Positions 10,351-21,834 of a stretch of 64,000 nucleotides of DNA are shown in pieces. Each line of letters begins with the position of its first letter. The first letter of the stretch is position 1. The notes under the pieces were generated by a model. The model was given only the letters and a program-made list of their open reading frames with translations. It did no database searches and was not told the origin of the DNA. Made by a program: the position numbers and the translations under genes. This DNA comes from Omphiscola glabra. Lineage: Eukaryota; Mollusca; Gastropoda; Lymnaeidae. Location of the stretch: positions 27,318,366 to 27,382,365 of the forward strand of contig OZ024795.1 in assembly GCA_964017045.1 (NCBI GenBank), written 5' to 3'.

Positions 10351-11624
10351 CATTTAAAAATTAACCATTTAAATCAGGGTTATTGTTTTTTTGTTGTTTT
10401 TTTTAACTATTCGAAGCTCAACTTATTGATTCCTTGCCAATAGCAATGATATCATCAACATATCAAATTTATCAACGCATCCAATGAAGTAAATCTTACA
10501 TTTACATAATTAATAACCACACTAACCCCGTGAATTTTGACGTATTTTTGAAAGCCATATTTTGTGCGGACTGTTATGCTAGGCAGTGGTGTCATCCAGA
10601 ATCTTTGCTTGTGTGTGTAGTTCTATGCCACTTACTGTTAGTGGTTGGTTGGGGAGGGAGGGAGAGGGGTCGGGGGCGGGCCTTTATCTCCGTATCTTAA
10701 TGTTATGACCCTCCGCCTGTCTGCTGGTCTGTACGTGCGGAACATTTCCTGCCCTTACCGCCCTCACCCCCTCCGCCCTTATAATTCAGATTCAAGATAA
10801 TTATTTTTTTCCTCTTTTACCACGCCCCCTCCCCACCATAACCTCCAACCACACACACGCACCACAACCACTTTACTAAATATCACTTCCACTCTCCCCT
10901 CCCTCTCTCCCCATCCTCTCTATTATCCCTCCCGTCTTATTCCTCCCCATACCACCTCCATTTCCTCCCTCGCCCCTAACACCTCCTTCTTCTCCCAATC
11001 TTGGATGCACCTCCCTGTAGCCCGCCTATCGGGCCTCTTCCTGCCGCACATTAACCCCCCCCCTCCCTTCCCCCGCACTTCCTTCTTCTTTCCATCTCAG
11101 ATGCACCTCGACATCCCACCTATCCTATATCGGGCCCCCACCACCGACCTGTCCCCGTCTCAATCCAAATATTCAAGGTATGCAAACCCCCCCCCCCCTG
11201 AGAACATAAGCGTCTTTATTTTATATATATCTCTCTCTCCTTCCAACCACCACCCCCCCATTCCCCCTTTCCCCCCTCCCCCCATGTCTTAATGGCCCCC
11301 ACGAGGCGAGTTCTCCTGTAAGGTGAAGCACACATAACGACCTCACTAGTGGCCGCCGCTAGCCCAGATTTTCCCTCCTTAATTTTGTCGGTTTTGTTTC
11401 AATTATGAATGTGCACGGACCGTTCATCTGAAACACAAACGCTAGGACGATCCGTTGTGACTCCTCCACCGCCTTCGGTGCACTACATCTTTGCCGAGAT
11501 CGACTTGTGGGTTTTATTCGGTAATGTGTTTGTGTGTGTGTCGCTGGGTTCGCAGTTAAGAATCTATCAAGTTGCGGTCAAAGGCTAAATCACAGGTATG
11601 TACAAAAATATGTTAGTAGAGAGC
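10351..11624. other. Unique region with long pyrimidine-rich stretch; no gene recognised
   Basis: 10735-11290 is strongly C/T rich (CCCC, CTCC and CACC runs, including a C10 run near 11188). An open frame over 11005-11292 is a proline-rich by-product of this bias. Remaining sequence shows nothing. Confidence 0.5.
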
Positions 11625-11700
11625 CCCCCTCCCCCCTCTCTCTCCCGCTCTCTCTATCTCTCTTTCTCTCTCTCTCTCTCTCTCGCTCTCTCTCTCTTTC
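11625..11700. repeat. (TC)n microsatellite
   Basis: C-run followed by an imperfect CT repeat. Confidence 0.93.
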
Positions 11701-12339
11701 TAACGACTCTCGGTATAGTAAGACTTTAAAGGTTCAATGTTCTTCTCCGACTGTCTTAGCCTTTCACGTTTAAAGCTCCGGCTTGTGGGACTGTTCAAAT
11801 CAACAACAACCACTTGAGACTTTCTAGTGTGGAAATGTGGTAGGCGGTAGGTCGTCATTTCTTTCGTTTCTTTTACACCAAAATAATATTTTTTAAAAAA
11901 AGTTAAATAAATAATACAAAAACAGTTTGTTTCTTTTTAATTTTTATTTAATGTAGTACTATTTCAGAAGTTTTTAACTTTCTGCTTTGCACCGTCGGCG
12001 ACAGACGACAGCAGATAACACCACAAATCATTTTTAGGTTGTGTTTGTTAACAGTAGACCGCTGGAGCATTACACAAAACTGGGGTGCACTAGTTAGTTG
12101 TTGTGCGATGCATCTTCGCATTAAAGTCATAAGTTAAGATGGCTAGATAAAAGTCGGGAACTCTAAGGTACGGAGCGGTAGACGACATTCGTGAATAACA
12201 CTCTAATGATATAATTGTATTTCCTAACCTTTTGTGATTATATTACTTTCCTCTGTATAAAAATTAACGTAGATTCATGTATCGATTTAGCGAATTAAAA
12301 CTATTTAATTTAAAAAGAATACATATATAAGTTGCTTTT
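11701..12339. other. Unique sequence; nothing recognised
   Basis: A 60-codon minus-strand frame at 11948-12130 has no recognisable family and no clear splice context; the rest is AT-rich. Confidence 0.45.
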
Positions 12340-12459
12340 AAATCAATAACCTATCACAAAAATAAATCAATAACCTATCACATAAATAATTCAAAAACAT
12401 ATCAGATAAATAAATCAATAACCAATCAGATAAATAAATCAATAACCTATCACGTAAAT
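12340..12459. repeat. 24-bp AT-rich repeat, 5 copies
   Basis: Unit begins AAATCAATAACCTATCACAT; diverged copies. Confidence 0.9.
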
Positions 12460-12683
12460 ATGTTAATAATGATTTTTAAACCAAATAAAATGTCCAACCA
12501 TTTGGCCTCGAGTTCTGAGAAGGGAAAAGCCTGAAATTACATTTTATACAGACCCTCATTTTTCCGATTCCCGATTTGAAGCTTGATCTAAACAAATAAA
12601 CAACTCAATGTGGGTTTGTGTGACGGTTATAGATTCATCTACTACTGGCCCAAGAGAGCTGAAACTGTCCACAGTTGACCTCT

Positions 12684-12884
12684 ATGTTCATAGAAGTAGC
12701 GTAGGCTATTTTAATGTTCATAGTAGTAGCGTAGCCCCAAGTTAATGCTCCTGGAAGTAGCGTATGCTATTTTAATGTTCATAGAAGTAGCGTAGACTAT
12801 TGTAATGTTCATAGAAGTAGCGTAGACTATTTTAATGTTCATAGAAGTAGCGTAGACTATTTTAATGTTCATAGTAGTAGCGTA
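12684..12884. repeat. 30-bp minisatellite, 7 copies
   Basis: Unit contains TTCATAGAAGTAGCGTAGAC then TATTTTAATG; the second and third copies are the most diverged. Confidence 0.93.
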
Positions 12885-13228
12885 TTTCCTTCATTGCTCT
12901 TTCATAGAGATCTTTTCCTTTCTGACTTATAACATCAGCACTTCATGTAAAAATTCGAACATGTCAAAGATTAAATCTAAATATTGTTAATAATCAACTG
13001 AAAAGGGCCGCCAACATTTACGGGATCAATTAAGTTATGTCACGTTTGACTTGGCCAAGACCGGGACCACTCAAAATTTAAAATTTACCATGAATAAAGG
13101 ATTGTGATAAGTGTGAAAAATCAAACGGCAATATATGGAGCGGACTCTCCACCTGTGACGCTCAAACAATTATCAGCATTTAGAGCATAGACATTTATCG
13201 AAAGGATTTTAAGTTGTAAATTGAATTA
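12885..13228. other. Unique sequence; nothing recognised
   Basis: No open frame, array or element end is seen. Confidence 0.45.
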
Positions 13229-13474
13229 GGCTATATGGTCCCGGCCTCTGACGGGTTCTCTCACTAGAAATAAAACTTTTAACCCGGGGGGTGGGGGAGG
13301 GGGGAAGAATGAGACCATATGGTCCCGGCCTCTGACGGGTTCTCTCACTAGAAATAAAACTTTTAACCCGGGGGGGTGGGGGAGGGGGGAAGAATGAGAC
13401 CATATGGTCCCGGCCTCTGACGGGTTCTCTCACTAGAAATAAAACTTTTAACCCGGGGGGAGGGGGGGAGGGAG
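13229..13474. repeat. 84-85-bp repeat, 3 copies, G-rich tail in each
   Basis: Each unit holds TATGGTCCCGGCCTCTGACG, a CACTAGAAATAAAACTTTTA segment and a G-rich tract (GGGGGGTGGGGGAGGGGGG type). Near-identity outside the G tract indicates recent duplication. Confidence 0.95.
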
Positions 13475-13902
13475 AGTCCCTCAACCAATTTTAATTCATT
13501 AACCTTGAGTATTTATCTCCGGGAGTTAGATATGGAACTCCCTTAAAATATAAAGAATAACAATATATGAGGGACTGCGTTCAAGCGATCTGAAGGAAAT
13601 AGTAGAACAAGATAACTGTGACATCGGGCGTGCCGCTTTCTCTAGAGGCTGGCTCCCAAATATTAATAATAAAAAATGCAATTCTTACCGGATTCGGTAA
13701 ACTATTTTTTTTGTAAAAATACAACTTGTTAAGGTTACCACCCCCCTTTAAGTGATAATTGTTGTACTTTATGGACCAGTCACTTCAACGATTTACAGTT
13801 AAAAGTTATCCTGAAAATGTACCAGTAATAAATTATTGGACACCTAATGGAGCAGGCTGTATTGTTGGGACATGAATCAAAGTAATCCCCGTGGAAAACC
13901 GG
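13475..13902. other. Unique sequence; nothing recognised
   Basis: No feature is seen between the two arrays. Confidence 0.45.
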
Positions 13903-14727
13903 GTATATTAGCTAGTTGGTATATCAGCTAGTTGGTATATCAGCTGGTTGGTATATCAGCTAGTTGGTATATCAGCTGGTTGGTATATCAGCTAGTTGGT
14001 ATATCAGCTAGTTGGTATATCAGCTAGTTGGTATATCAGCTAGTTGGTATATCAGCTAGTTGGTATATCAGCTAGTTGTTATATCAGCTAGTTGGTATAT
14101 CAGCTAGTTGGTATATCAGCAGTTTGTATATCAGCTAGTTGTTATATCAGCTAGTTGGTATATCAGCTAGTTGGTATATCAGCTTGTTGGTATATCAGCT
14201 AGTTGGTATATCAGCTAGTTGGTATATCAGCTAGTTGGTATATCAGCTAGTTGGTGTATCAGCTAGTTGGTGTATCGGCTTGTTGGTATATCAGCTAGTT
14301 GGTATATCAGCTAGTTGGTGTAAACCAGTTAGTTGGTGTATCAGCTAGTTGGTGTATCAGCTAGTTGGTATATCAGCTAATTGGTATATCAGCTAGTAGG
14401 TATATCAGCTAGTTGGTGTATCAGCTCGTTGGTGTATCAGCTCGTTGGTGTATCAGCTCGTTGGTGTATCAGCTCGTTGGTGTATCAGCTAGTTGGTATA
14501 TTAGCTAGTTGGTATATCAGCTAGTTGGTGTATCAGTTCGTTGGTGTATCAGCTCGTTGGTATATCAGCTCGTTGGTATATCAGCTCGTTGGTATATTAG
14601 CTAGTTGGTATATCAGCTAGTTGGTATATCAGCTAGTTGGTATATCAGCTAGTTGGTATATCGGCTAGTTGGTATATCATCTATTTGGTATATCAGCTAG
14701 TTGGTATATCAGCTAGTTGGTATATCA
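13903..14727. repeat. 16-bp minisatellite, about 51 copies
   Basis: Unit TATATCAGCTAGTTGG. A block of GTGTATCAGCTCGTTG variants is concentrated at about 14410-14590, with CGGCTTG and AGCTTGTTG variants near 14180-14280, so variants are locally spread. Confidence 0.97.
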
Positions 14728-14766
14728 AATGTGTCATCGAGTATACAATTAAAAATATCACAATGT

Positions 14767-14998
14767 AACAAATGTATCGTAATTTATAGTGTCCCATTCT
14801 TTGGTCTAACAGTCATGGGATAACAAATGTATCGTATAGGTGTCCCATTCTTTGTTCTAACTATCATGGGATAACAAATGTATCGTATCGTATAGGCGTC
14901 CCAGTCTTTGTTCTAACAATCATGGGATAACAAATGTATCGTAACGTATAGGTGTCCCATTCTTTGGTCTAACAATCATGGGATAATACATGTACGGT
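14767..14998. repeat. 54-60-bp minisatellite, 4 copies
   Basis: Unit starts AACAAATGTATCGTATAGG and ends CTAACAATCATGGGAT, with a GTCCCATTCTTTG core. Confidence 0.93.
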
Positions 14999-15436
14999 TT
15001 GATATACATTTCCCAGCAATTCGGCGGTAGGGTTCATTAAATGTTGGGGAATGCCTGTACAATTTTCATTTGAATCTTCTTTGTTTGAAAATTCCTCAAA
15101 ATTTACAGTTTAAAATGCAACTGATCAGGCTATTCAAACTCCAGAAATAGAGGTAGAGACAAAAATCAGATCCAACATTAGGAGGACAGGGGACGGGACA
15201 CAAAATTGCAAAAAAAAAAAAAAAATAATAACTTTATTAAAAAAAAAATCATAAATGTAGGCCAATGTTTGAATTTATTGATCGCCTGCAATGTTAAGTG
15301 AAAGTAGAATCGAAATCCATTAAAAGATATCAGACGTGTTTGCGCGTATTTAAATAAAATTCCTATAACTGAATCGCGGTGTATGAGCGAAATTTAAAGT
15401 TTTCCAATTCACAATTGTTTCCATATATCTTTAAGA
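14999..15436. other. Unique AT-rich sequence with A-runs
   Basis: Long A tracts at about 15210-15225 and 15239-15248; nothing else is seen. Confidence 0.45.
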
Positions 15437-15564
15437 TACCCGACCGCCGACACCCGACCGCCGACCCCCGACCCGGCGACACCCGACCGCCGACACCCGA
15501 CCGCCGACACCCGACCGCCGACACCCGACCGCCGAAACCCGACCGCCGAAACCCGACCGCCGAT
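15437..15564. repeat. 14-bp GC-rich repeat, 9 copies
   Basis: Unit ACACCCGACCGCCG; the last two copies have AAACCCG. It is strikingly GC-rich and CpG-rich against AT-rich flanks. Confidence 0.94.
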
Positions 15565-15608
15565 TGTTTTGTTTTTTTAATTTTTAAATATTTTTATGGC
15601 GAACGCTA

Positions 15609-15821
15609 ATGTTAAGCATCATGTTTCATTGTGACGATAACACATTCATCTTGTGCCAAGGGCAGGGAAAACTCAATCTGCTGTACTTTGACTTAAGAGT
15701 AGACTATAACTATTTTTTTTCATATCCTTTGATCAGTTTTGCAATCACAGAAATCGTAACTGCCAACGTTACTATACAAAAATGTGAGACCTGCGTGGAT
15801 GTCGTTTACATAGAACAGTAA
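15609..15821 (+). CDS. Unrecognised 70-codon open frame, doubtful
   Basis: An ATG-initiated frame ends in TAA with mixed, non-repetitive composition, unlike most open frames here. Seen: four cysteines, two as C-E-T-C, and a central hydrophobic stretch around YFFSYPLISFAI. It begins about 45 bp after the 14-bp array. I recognise no family, promoter or polyadenylation context, and a frame of this length can occur by chance in AT-rich DNA. It could be the last exon of a gene whose other exons lie outside. Confidence 0.15.
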   Translation: MLSIMFHCDDNTFILCQGQGKLNLLYFDLRVDYNYFFSYPLISFAITEIVTANVTIQKCETCVDVVYIEQ

Positions 15822-16614
15822 AAATCGGGGGTAAGCTCGGCTCTAGTGGTCAGTTCTGTAATTGTTTTGGGCATTTTTGTGTTTTTAAAACACATATCAA
15901 CCTTATGTCGGGGCATTATGCGCACCTTCTATTAAAAGTAGAAGGGTGGAACATAATCTCTAATGTCACAATGACACGACTTCACCTAATTAATAACATC
16001 ATGGGTGAACTTCGTGGCGACAATCTTGCCATGTAAAATATATCTGAGTCAGATACCTCATCAATATTCATATTTACATATGTGTCTCAAAATATCTGAT
16101 TTGATATATATTTTTATAAAATTGTTTAAACACAAGCTTTTTTTCATCTCCCCCCCTTTCCCCAATTTGTACAAATATTCTTTTTCTTTCCTTAATTTTT
16201 TTGGTTAATTCATTGGGTAGGCTGTATTCACATTGATTAAAATGCTGACTTTTTTTTTCTTGATACTGTAACCTGACGTTTGTAATGTCAGTAATGATAG
16301 TGTGCACGTATTCTTGTTATGTACGAACGTGATCATGCACCACTTAAGTTAGTAGTGATACTATGGCTGATGTGTACATTTGAGTTTTTCTATAGTTTGG
16401 TTTAATCTGTTACATTCAATTGCGTTCATCTGTAATGAGCGGCACACTGCTTAGCTTCCATTGGGCAAGCAGGCAGCCAAGTATTTAATCAACACCTAAA
16501 TTCTTGTCAGACTCGGAAGACAGAACCGACCAATCACACCCCCCCCCCCCCCAGAGCTTGAGATAAAATGATTATATTTGTTACCTTATAGCTAGATGCA
16601 CACCTATAGACATG
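15822..16614. other. Unique AT-rich sequence; nothing recognised
   Basis: Contains a C14 tract at 16539-16552. Short open frames at 16005-16307 are low-complexity. Confidence 0.45.
16539..16552. repeat. C14 homopolymer
   Basis: Uninterrupted run of 14 C. Confidence 0.95.
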
Positions 16615-16695
16615 GCCGTCTTGACAGCATCGGGGGCCCAGAGAAAAGTAAAGAATCGGGGGCCCAGAGAAAAGTAATGCATTGAGGGCCCCCAT
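16615..16695 (+). repeat. Probable dispersed-element fragment with internal 2-copy repeat
   Basis: GGCCGTCTTGACAGCATCGG leads into two tandem copies of a unit with GGGGGCCCAGAGAAAAGTAA. It resembles short mobile-element pieces known from invertebrate genomes, but no termini were identified. Confidence 0.45.
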
Positions 16696-17525
16696 CCCCA
16701 TTCCCCTCTAACATATTTATGTAATCATAGGAAGAGCATTTCGGGCCCAGTTTGGCCTATGCATAATGAACAGTGTTTCAGACAATTTTATCGGGGTGTG
16801 GGCGCGGGAGGGGGGAGGAGGCATGAACCTCTTTGATTTACTTTAACACCATTCAGCCCCAACCCACCCACCCACCCACACATATAGTCATCATTTAAAT
16901 TTGACGTCATTTTTTATGCAACTATTATCAAAAAGAAATTGAATTGCTTTGAAAGACAAAAATTGTGTTCACCATAAACTGGCTAAACCTGCTGCTTCTA
17001 ATCAGACGTTTACATTAACACTATGGGCAACCTGCCCCTAGAACCGTGATGCCTCTGAGAAATGCTAGGCCTTGGGCAAAGGCTCAGTGTTCAAGTGCCT
17101 TAAGATGGCACTGGTCACAGATTAAGAACATTTACAGAATGTATATATTGCAATATACTTCTGTTGACGAATTTTATGTTAGCCAATCAGACAAGCTACC
17201 ATCATATAAATAGAGACCCAGACCGATCATGAACATAGGTGGACTTTGATAAAACTTGGCACACACCATTTATTCAACACAACATTTCGATTCATTTTAG
17301 GAGGTTGTTATTTGTAACATCCAGAAGTTACGTGCCAAGATTGCTTAATCGCTAGTTTTAATGTTACATTTAACCCTTAGAAATTATTAGCTATAAATTT
17401 TACAATAGATCTATTTTTAACATTTTATGTTTGTCTGTAACTTAAGAGAACTTGTGAAGCCCTGGAGAAATAACATTAGAAACAAAACCAAGGAGTCTTA
17501 GTTCTGTAGAACATTGGTTCCATTG
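16696..17525. other. Unique sequence; nothing recognised
   Basis: G-rich patch at 16800-16820 and (CCCA)n at 16862-16880. No gene is seen. Confidence 0.45.
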
Positions 17526-17865
17526 GGTATGGAATAGGGGGTGGATGTCCCTCCACCCCCTACAACGCGCCGGGCGGCACTTTTTTTAGGGGCGATATTT
17601 TCTGACCACTTCATTTATATGGGCCTACTCTAAATGGTTGTGGTTAAATGTGTACTGTGCTTGCGTCGTGATGTTTGTGAGTAAAGGGCTACAGCGTCAA
17701 GGACCTTCATGGGCGTCACAACTCTAGCTGTTTACTGCTCCACTAAATGATTCCAGGAGCGTAGGAAGGGGATGCAGAGGAGGGCTTTCCGTCCCGGGCA
17801 GCACGTTTTTCTTTATATGGAGGGGCGGCAATTTTCGACCGACTGCATAGTTTTTTAGGTGGAAA
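17526..17865 (+). mobile_element. Two related fragments of a non-autonomous element
   Basis: GCCGGGCGGCACTTTTTTTA with AGGGGCGATATTTTCTGACC (17569-17610) parallels CCCGGGCAGCACGTTTTTCT with AGGGGCGGCAATTTTCGACC (17791-17842). The second is preceded by CAGGAGCGTAGGAAGG at 17755, close to the CAG.GGCGTAG termini at 18635 and 43016. Probably remnants of the same MITE family; complete ends were not found. Confidence 0.5.
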
Positions 17866-18433
17866 GATGGATGGATGGATGGATGGATGGATGGATGGAT
17901 CGATGGATGTGAGGATGGGTGGGTGGATCGTTGGGTGGATGAATGGATGAATGGATGGATCGATGGATGTATGGATGGATCGATGGATGGATGGATGGAT
18001 AGATGGATGGATGGATGGATGGATCGATGGATGTGAGGATGGATGGATGGATCGTTGGGTGGATGAATGGATGGATGAATGGATGGATGGATGGATCGAT
18101 GGATGTATGGATGGATCGATGGATGGATGGATGGATGGATAGATGGATGGATGGATGGATCGATGGATGTGAGGATGGATGGATGGATCGTTGGGTGGAT
18201 GAATGGATGAATGGATGGATCGATGGATGTATGGATGGATCGATGGATGAATGGATAGATGGATGGATCGATAGATGGATGGATGGATGAATAGATGGAT
18301 GGATGGATGGATCGATGGATGTGAGGATGGGTGGGTGGATCGTTGGGTGGATGAATGGATGAATGGATGGATAGATAGATATATAGAGGGAGAGAGGGCA
18401 GGAGGGAGGGATGGATGGATGAATACATGGAGT
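17866..18433. repeat. (GATG)n tetranucleotide array with higher-order blocks
   Basis: GGAT/GATG repeat over about 570 bp. The marker CGATGGATGTGAGG recurs at 17901, 18025, 18161 and 18313 (spacings 124, 136, 152), and GATCGTTGGGTGGATGAATG follows each time. The array therefore grew by copying blocks, not only by 4-bp slippage. The minus-strand open frame (17724-18428) is a by-product. Confidence 0.97.
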
Positions 18434-18490
18434 GAGAGAGAAAGAAAGAGAGTGAGAAAGGGAGACAGAAAGAGAGACAGAGAGAAATAA
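18434..18490. repeat. Purine-rich GA/GAAA tract
   Basis: Imperfect GAGA, GAAA and GACAGA repeats at the end of the GATG array. Confidence 0.85.
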
Positions 18491-18634
18491 AGATTTAGTT
18501 ATTTTAAAATATTTCTTTTATAACAACGTTTGGAAATTCTGAGATCCTACCAATTTGCTTCCAATATGGCGGACCGGAAGGAAATTTTGTGCGGAAACGA
18601 CAATGTAATGCAAAATGAGAGGCGTCTCACTACA

Positions 18635-18700
18635 CAGTGGCGTAGATAGTGTTATGGTCACCCAGGGCGGGCCACTGTTACTACAAACTTTTGTTCGAAT
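18635..18700 (+). mobile_element. Left terminus of a CAG.GGCGTAG MITE (fragment)
   Basis: CAGTGGCGTAGATAGTG resembles the left end of the element at 43016 (CAGCGGCGTAGCAAG) and is followed by CACCCAGGGCGGG. No right end is seen before the next array. Confidence 0.45.
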
Positions 18701-18732
18701 TATAATAGATATGGCAACAGTTTGCTTTTTTA

Positions 18733-18980
18733 TCAGAGAAAGCTGTACCTAGTGTTGCATTGTCTTGTACCAGAGAAAACTGTACCTAGTGTTGCCTTGT
18801 CTTGTACCAGAGAAAACTGTACCTAGTGTTGGCTTGTCTTGTACCAGAGAAAGCTGTACATAGTGTTGCCTTGTCTTGTACCAGAGAAAGCTGTACCTAG
18901 TGTTGCCTTGTCTTGTACCAGAGAAAACTGTACCTAGTGTTGCCTTGTCTTGTACCAGATAAAACTGTACCTAGTGTTGC
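18733..18980. repeat. 37-bp minisatellite, 7 copies
   Basis: Unit includes CCAGAGAAAACTGTACCTAG and TGTTGCCTTGTCTTGTA. Confidence 0.95.
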
Positions 18981-19758
18981 ACATGCTTTAAAAAACTAAA
19001 TTATTTGAGCAAGGTCTTTGCATGCAAAATGCAATCGTTAAAATGAACAATACCGGATAAAATTTAGAACATGGCGAGATTCTCGTGTGTTAAGATAATA
19101 ACCGTGCAATTTTGGGGTGGGGGGTGGGGTTGGGGGGTATGAGGGTTTGAGGTAGAATTTCTGTAATTATACCGACCACGTCCATCTCAGATTGCCCAGA
19201 ATTGCCTCTCCCACCTTTATCTCGCCTGGGAGTGATAGGGCATAGCGTTGTGCAGCCCCCCCCCTCTCCCCGCTCCATGTGAGAGTGATAGGGCATAGCG
19301 TTGTGCACAGCCTTAATGGGGGGGGGGGGAGGAGGCAAGGTTTTCTCCTCTGGAGTCCTGGGGCTGATAAGAGGCTGCTCGTGTGTACGTGAGTGGATAT
19401 GAATGAAGTGGGGAGGTGGGCCTGGGGTGTTCATTTTGTATCACATGGGGAAAGATAAGACCAGGACACCCCCAGATGTAAGGTCACTTTTGCTGTTAAC
19501 CAGGGCAGTGCTAACCATAATCCCGTTTTCAACGCTTCAAGTTGGTCAATCATGTCTGAAGATGCAATAATCATTTCTTCAAGTTGGACGTTGTGGCAGT
19601 TAGGTTATAATTTATGAAATGAAGTGAAGTTTTTTTTTCAAAATTAAAAAATGCCAAACAACAAAAGGACTAACAGCTTAAAAGTTTATGTGTATATCTA
19701 AGTCAAATAACAATTTGTTTTAAATATGAAAATTATTGATATTTAAGAAATGCATACT
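18981..19758. other. Unique sequence with G/C-rich patch and short duplication
   Basis: GAGTGATAGGGCATAGCGTT occurs at 19230 and again at 19281 with pyrimidine or purine runs between, a 2-copy repeat of about 50 bp. G11 lies near 19320. No gene is recognised; the 19090-19434 open frame follows these repeats. Confidence 0.5.
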
Positions 19759-20215
19759 CAGGGGCTCTTAACCTAGGGGTGTGAAATGCAATGCTGTGGG
19801 GTGCAGTGTCAGGGGGTGTGGGATGCAGTGACAAGGGGTGTGGGATGCAATGACAGGCGGTGTGGGGTGCAGTGTCAGGGGGTGTGGGATGCAGTGACAG
19901 GGGGTGTGGGGTGCAGTGTCAGGGGGTGTGGGGTGCAGTGTCAGGGGGTGTGGGATGCAGTGACAGGGGGTGTGGGGTGCAGTGTCAGGGGGTGTGGGAT
20001 GCAGTGTCAGGGGGTATGGGATGAGGTGTCAGGGGGTGTGGGATGCAGTGTCAGGGGGTGTGGGATGCAGTTTTAGGGGGTGTGGGATGCAGTGTCAGAG
20101 GGTGTGGGTTGCAGTGACAGGGGGTATGGGTGCAGTGTCAGGGGTGTGGGTGCAGTGTCAGGGTGTGCGGAAAGACCCACCAAAAAATCGGGATTATTTG
20201 AATTATTTTTATGAG
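19759..20215 (+). mobile_element. hAT-like fragment interrupted by an internal minisatellite
   Basis: Begins CAGGGGCTCTTAACCTAGGG, typical of hAT-type termini. Its body becomes the 22-bp array at 19787-20166. After the array, GTGCGGAAAGACCCACC and TTATTTGAATTA match the dispersed copy at 8379-8450, suggesting one element family on both sides of the array. No right terminus or target duplication was found; a G16 tract follows at 20234. Confidence 0.6.
19787..20166. repeat. 22-bp minisatellite, about 17 copies
   Basis: Unit GTGCAGTGTCAGGGGGTGTG plus GG, alternating with ATGCAGTGACAGGGGGTGTG versions. It lies inside the hAT-like fragment. Confidence 0.96.
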
Positions 20216-20233
20216 TATTCTTGAATCGTTTGC

Positions 20234-20264
20234 GGGGGGGGGGGGGGGGAGAGAGGGGGGGGGG
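20234..20264. repeat. G16 and G10 tracts separated by AGAGA
   Basis: G16 at 20234-20249 and G10 at 20255-20264; could form G-quadruplexes. Confidence 0.95.
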
Positions 20265-20327
20265 TTTGCGGGAAATATGTCTAGAAACTAAGAGGCGTGC
20301 GGCTGGTTCACTAACTGGTGTTTAGTC

Positions 20328-20803
20328 CTACTCATAGTCGGTAATGAAACTACTCTTGCTGAAGTGATTGTCCTAATTAAAGCCGTAATGAAACTACTCT
20401 TGCTGAAGTGATTGTCCTAGTTATAGCAGTAATGAAACTACTCTTGCTGATGTGATTGTCCTAATTATAGCCGTAATGAAACTACTCTTGCTGAAGTGAT
20501 TGTCCTAATTATAGCGTTATGAAACTACACTTGTTGAAGTGATTGTCCTAATTATAGCCGTAATGAAACTACTCTTGCTGAAGTGATTGTCCTAATTATA
20601 GCAGTAATTAAACTACTCTTGCTGATGTGATTGTCCTAATTATAGCCGTAATGAAACTACACTTGCTGAAGTGATTGTCCTAATTATAGCCGTAATGAAA
20701 CTACACTTGCTGAAGTGATTGTCCTAATTATAGCCGTAATGAAACTACACTTGCTGAAGTGATTGTCCTAATTATACCCGTAATGAAACTACACTTGCTG
20801 ATG
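20328..20803. repeat. 44-bp minisatellite, 11 copies
   Basis: Unit contains CTAATTATAGCCGTAATGAA and ACTACTCTTGCTGAAGTGAT. ACTACAC variants cluster in the later copies, showing local spread of a variant. Confidence 0.96.
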
Positions 20804-21834
20804 TACGCATGGCTCCAGTGAACAACATGAACACATCGCGTATAACTAGGACAATACAATTATATAAGATAGAAATGTTCATGATATGCTCCATGAAAGC
20901 AAGTACGAAGGGACAATTATGGAATGTAACTTAAAGTAAATCAATTTGTATGTGATACTTTTAACTTCTAGACATTAAATACAATCTTATTTACATTTGA
21001 ACCCCGAAAGTAAAAGATAAATATGATGTGTATATGTTTGTTTGTGTTTTTTTTTGGGGGGGGGGTCTAAAAAAGTTCTTTAGCGAATAAAATAATCTCC
21101 AATTCTTACTCCTTTAAAACTCTTTTAAAACAAACATTTTCTACCATTGGTTACGCCTCAGTATTTCTTGTGTCAAGCAAAAGCTGCGCCCGGGCGCAAA
21201 CATCAGTTTTGGTGCCCTCCCTCAAAGGCATATATTTATATATACATACACATTTCTCACACCTGGGGCCTACACCCCCTCTTAAGCCCATCTTTTTCCA
21301 CGGTCCTGAAAATACGGGACTGAAGTATAAAGTTCTGCTTGAGTTCACGTGCATCCCCGATAGAAGAAAGTGGAACTTGATGGCTATCAGCCCCTCGCCG
21401 CATACTTTGAGAAGCCTGAATGGGAGTCTCTCCCCCCCCCCCCCCCCAGCGGACAGATATATTTATAAATGGTTTTTCCCATGCAATTGTGCACATCTTT
21501 GTCTCGTGCTTATGTTTGAAATGTACACGTGCGAGTTCAGCCAGGTTATCCATACAGTGGGATTGTTGAGTTCCGATGGTCTATTTACAAATAGCATTTC
21601 AATTCATGCTTTTGCGTCCAAGGATTTTTAATAATTAGATATATATATTTATACCACTTTGTATTTATGAGAAATACTTGACGTAATTATCGCGTAAAAG
21701 GATAATTTGAAATGGGCAGTCGCGCAGCCACAAAAGGGTTAATGCCGTCCCTTCAACGAAGGAAACTATGCAGTTGGCCTAAAAGGACAATCCTTCCGAC
21801 CCCCTTCTTCTTACGCCGCTGGAACAGGCTAGCC
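20804..21834. other. Mostly unique sequence with repeat fragments
   Basis: Holds a T9G10 tract at 21047-21065 and C16 at 21432-21447. GCGCCCGGGCGC at 21185 resembles fragments near 24852 and 62196. A short copy of a dispersed family lies at about 21740-21790 (see 24836). Open frames at 21151-21631 overlap on both strands and show no family. Confidence 0.45.
21432..21447. repeat. C16 homopolymer
   Basis: Uninterrupted run of 16 C. Confidence 0.95.

Noticed and set aside
9236..10357. 373-codon plus-strand open frame
   Set aside because: Lies wholly in the 20-bp array; its repeated FIQSF/SFSHSEV text is the array translated, in several frames at once.
15437..15564. CpG island or promoter
   Set aside because: CpG richness is confined to a 14-bp tandem repeat; no adjacent gene or promoter elements were seen.
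17724..18428. Histidine/proline/serine-rich protein
   Set aside because: Translation of the GATG microsatellite.
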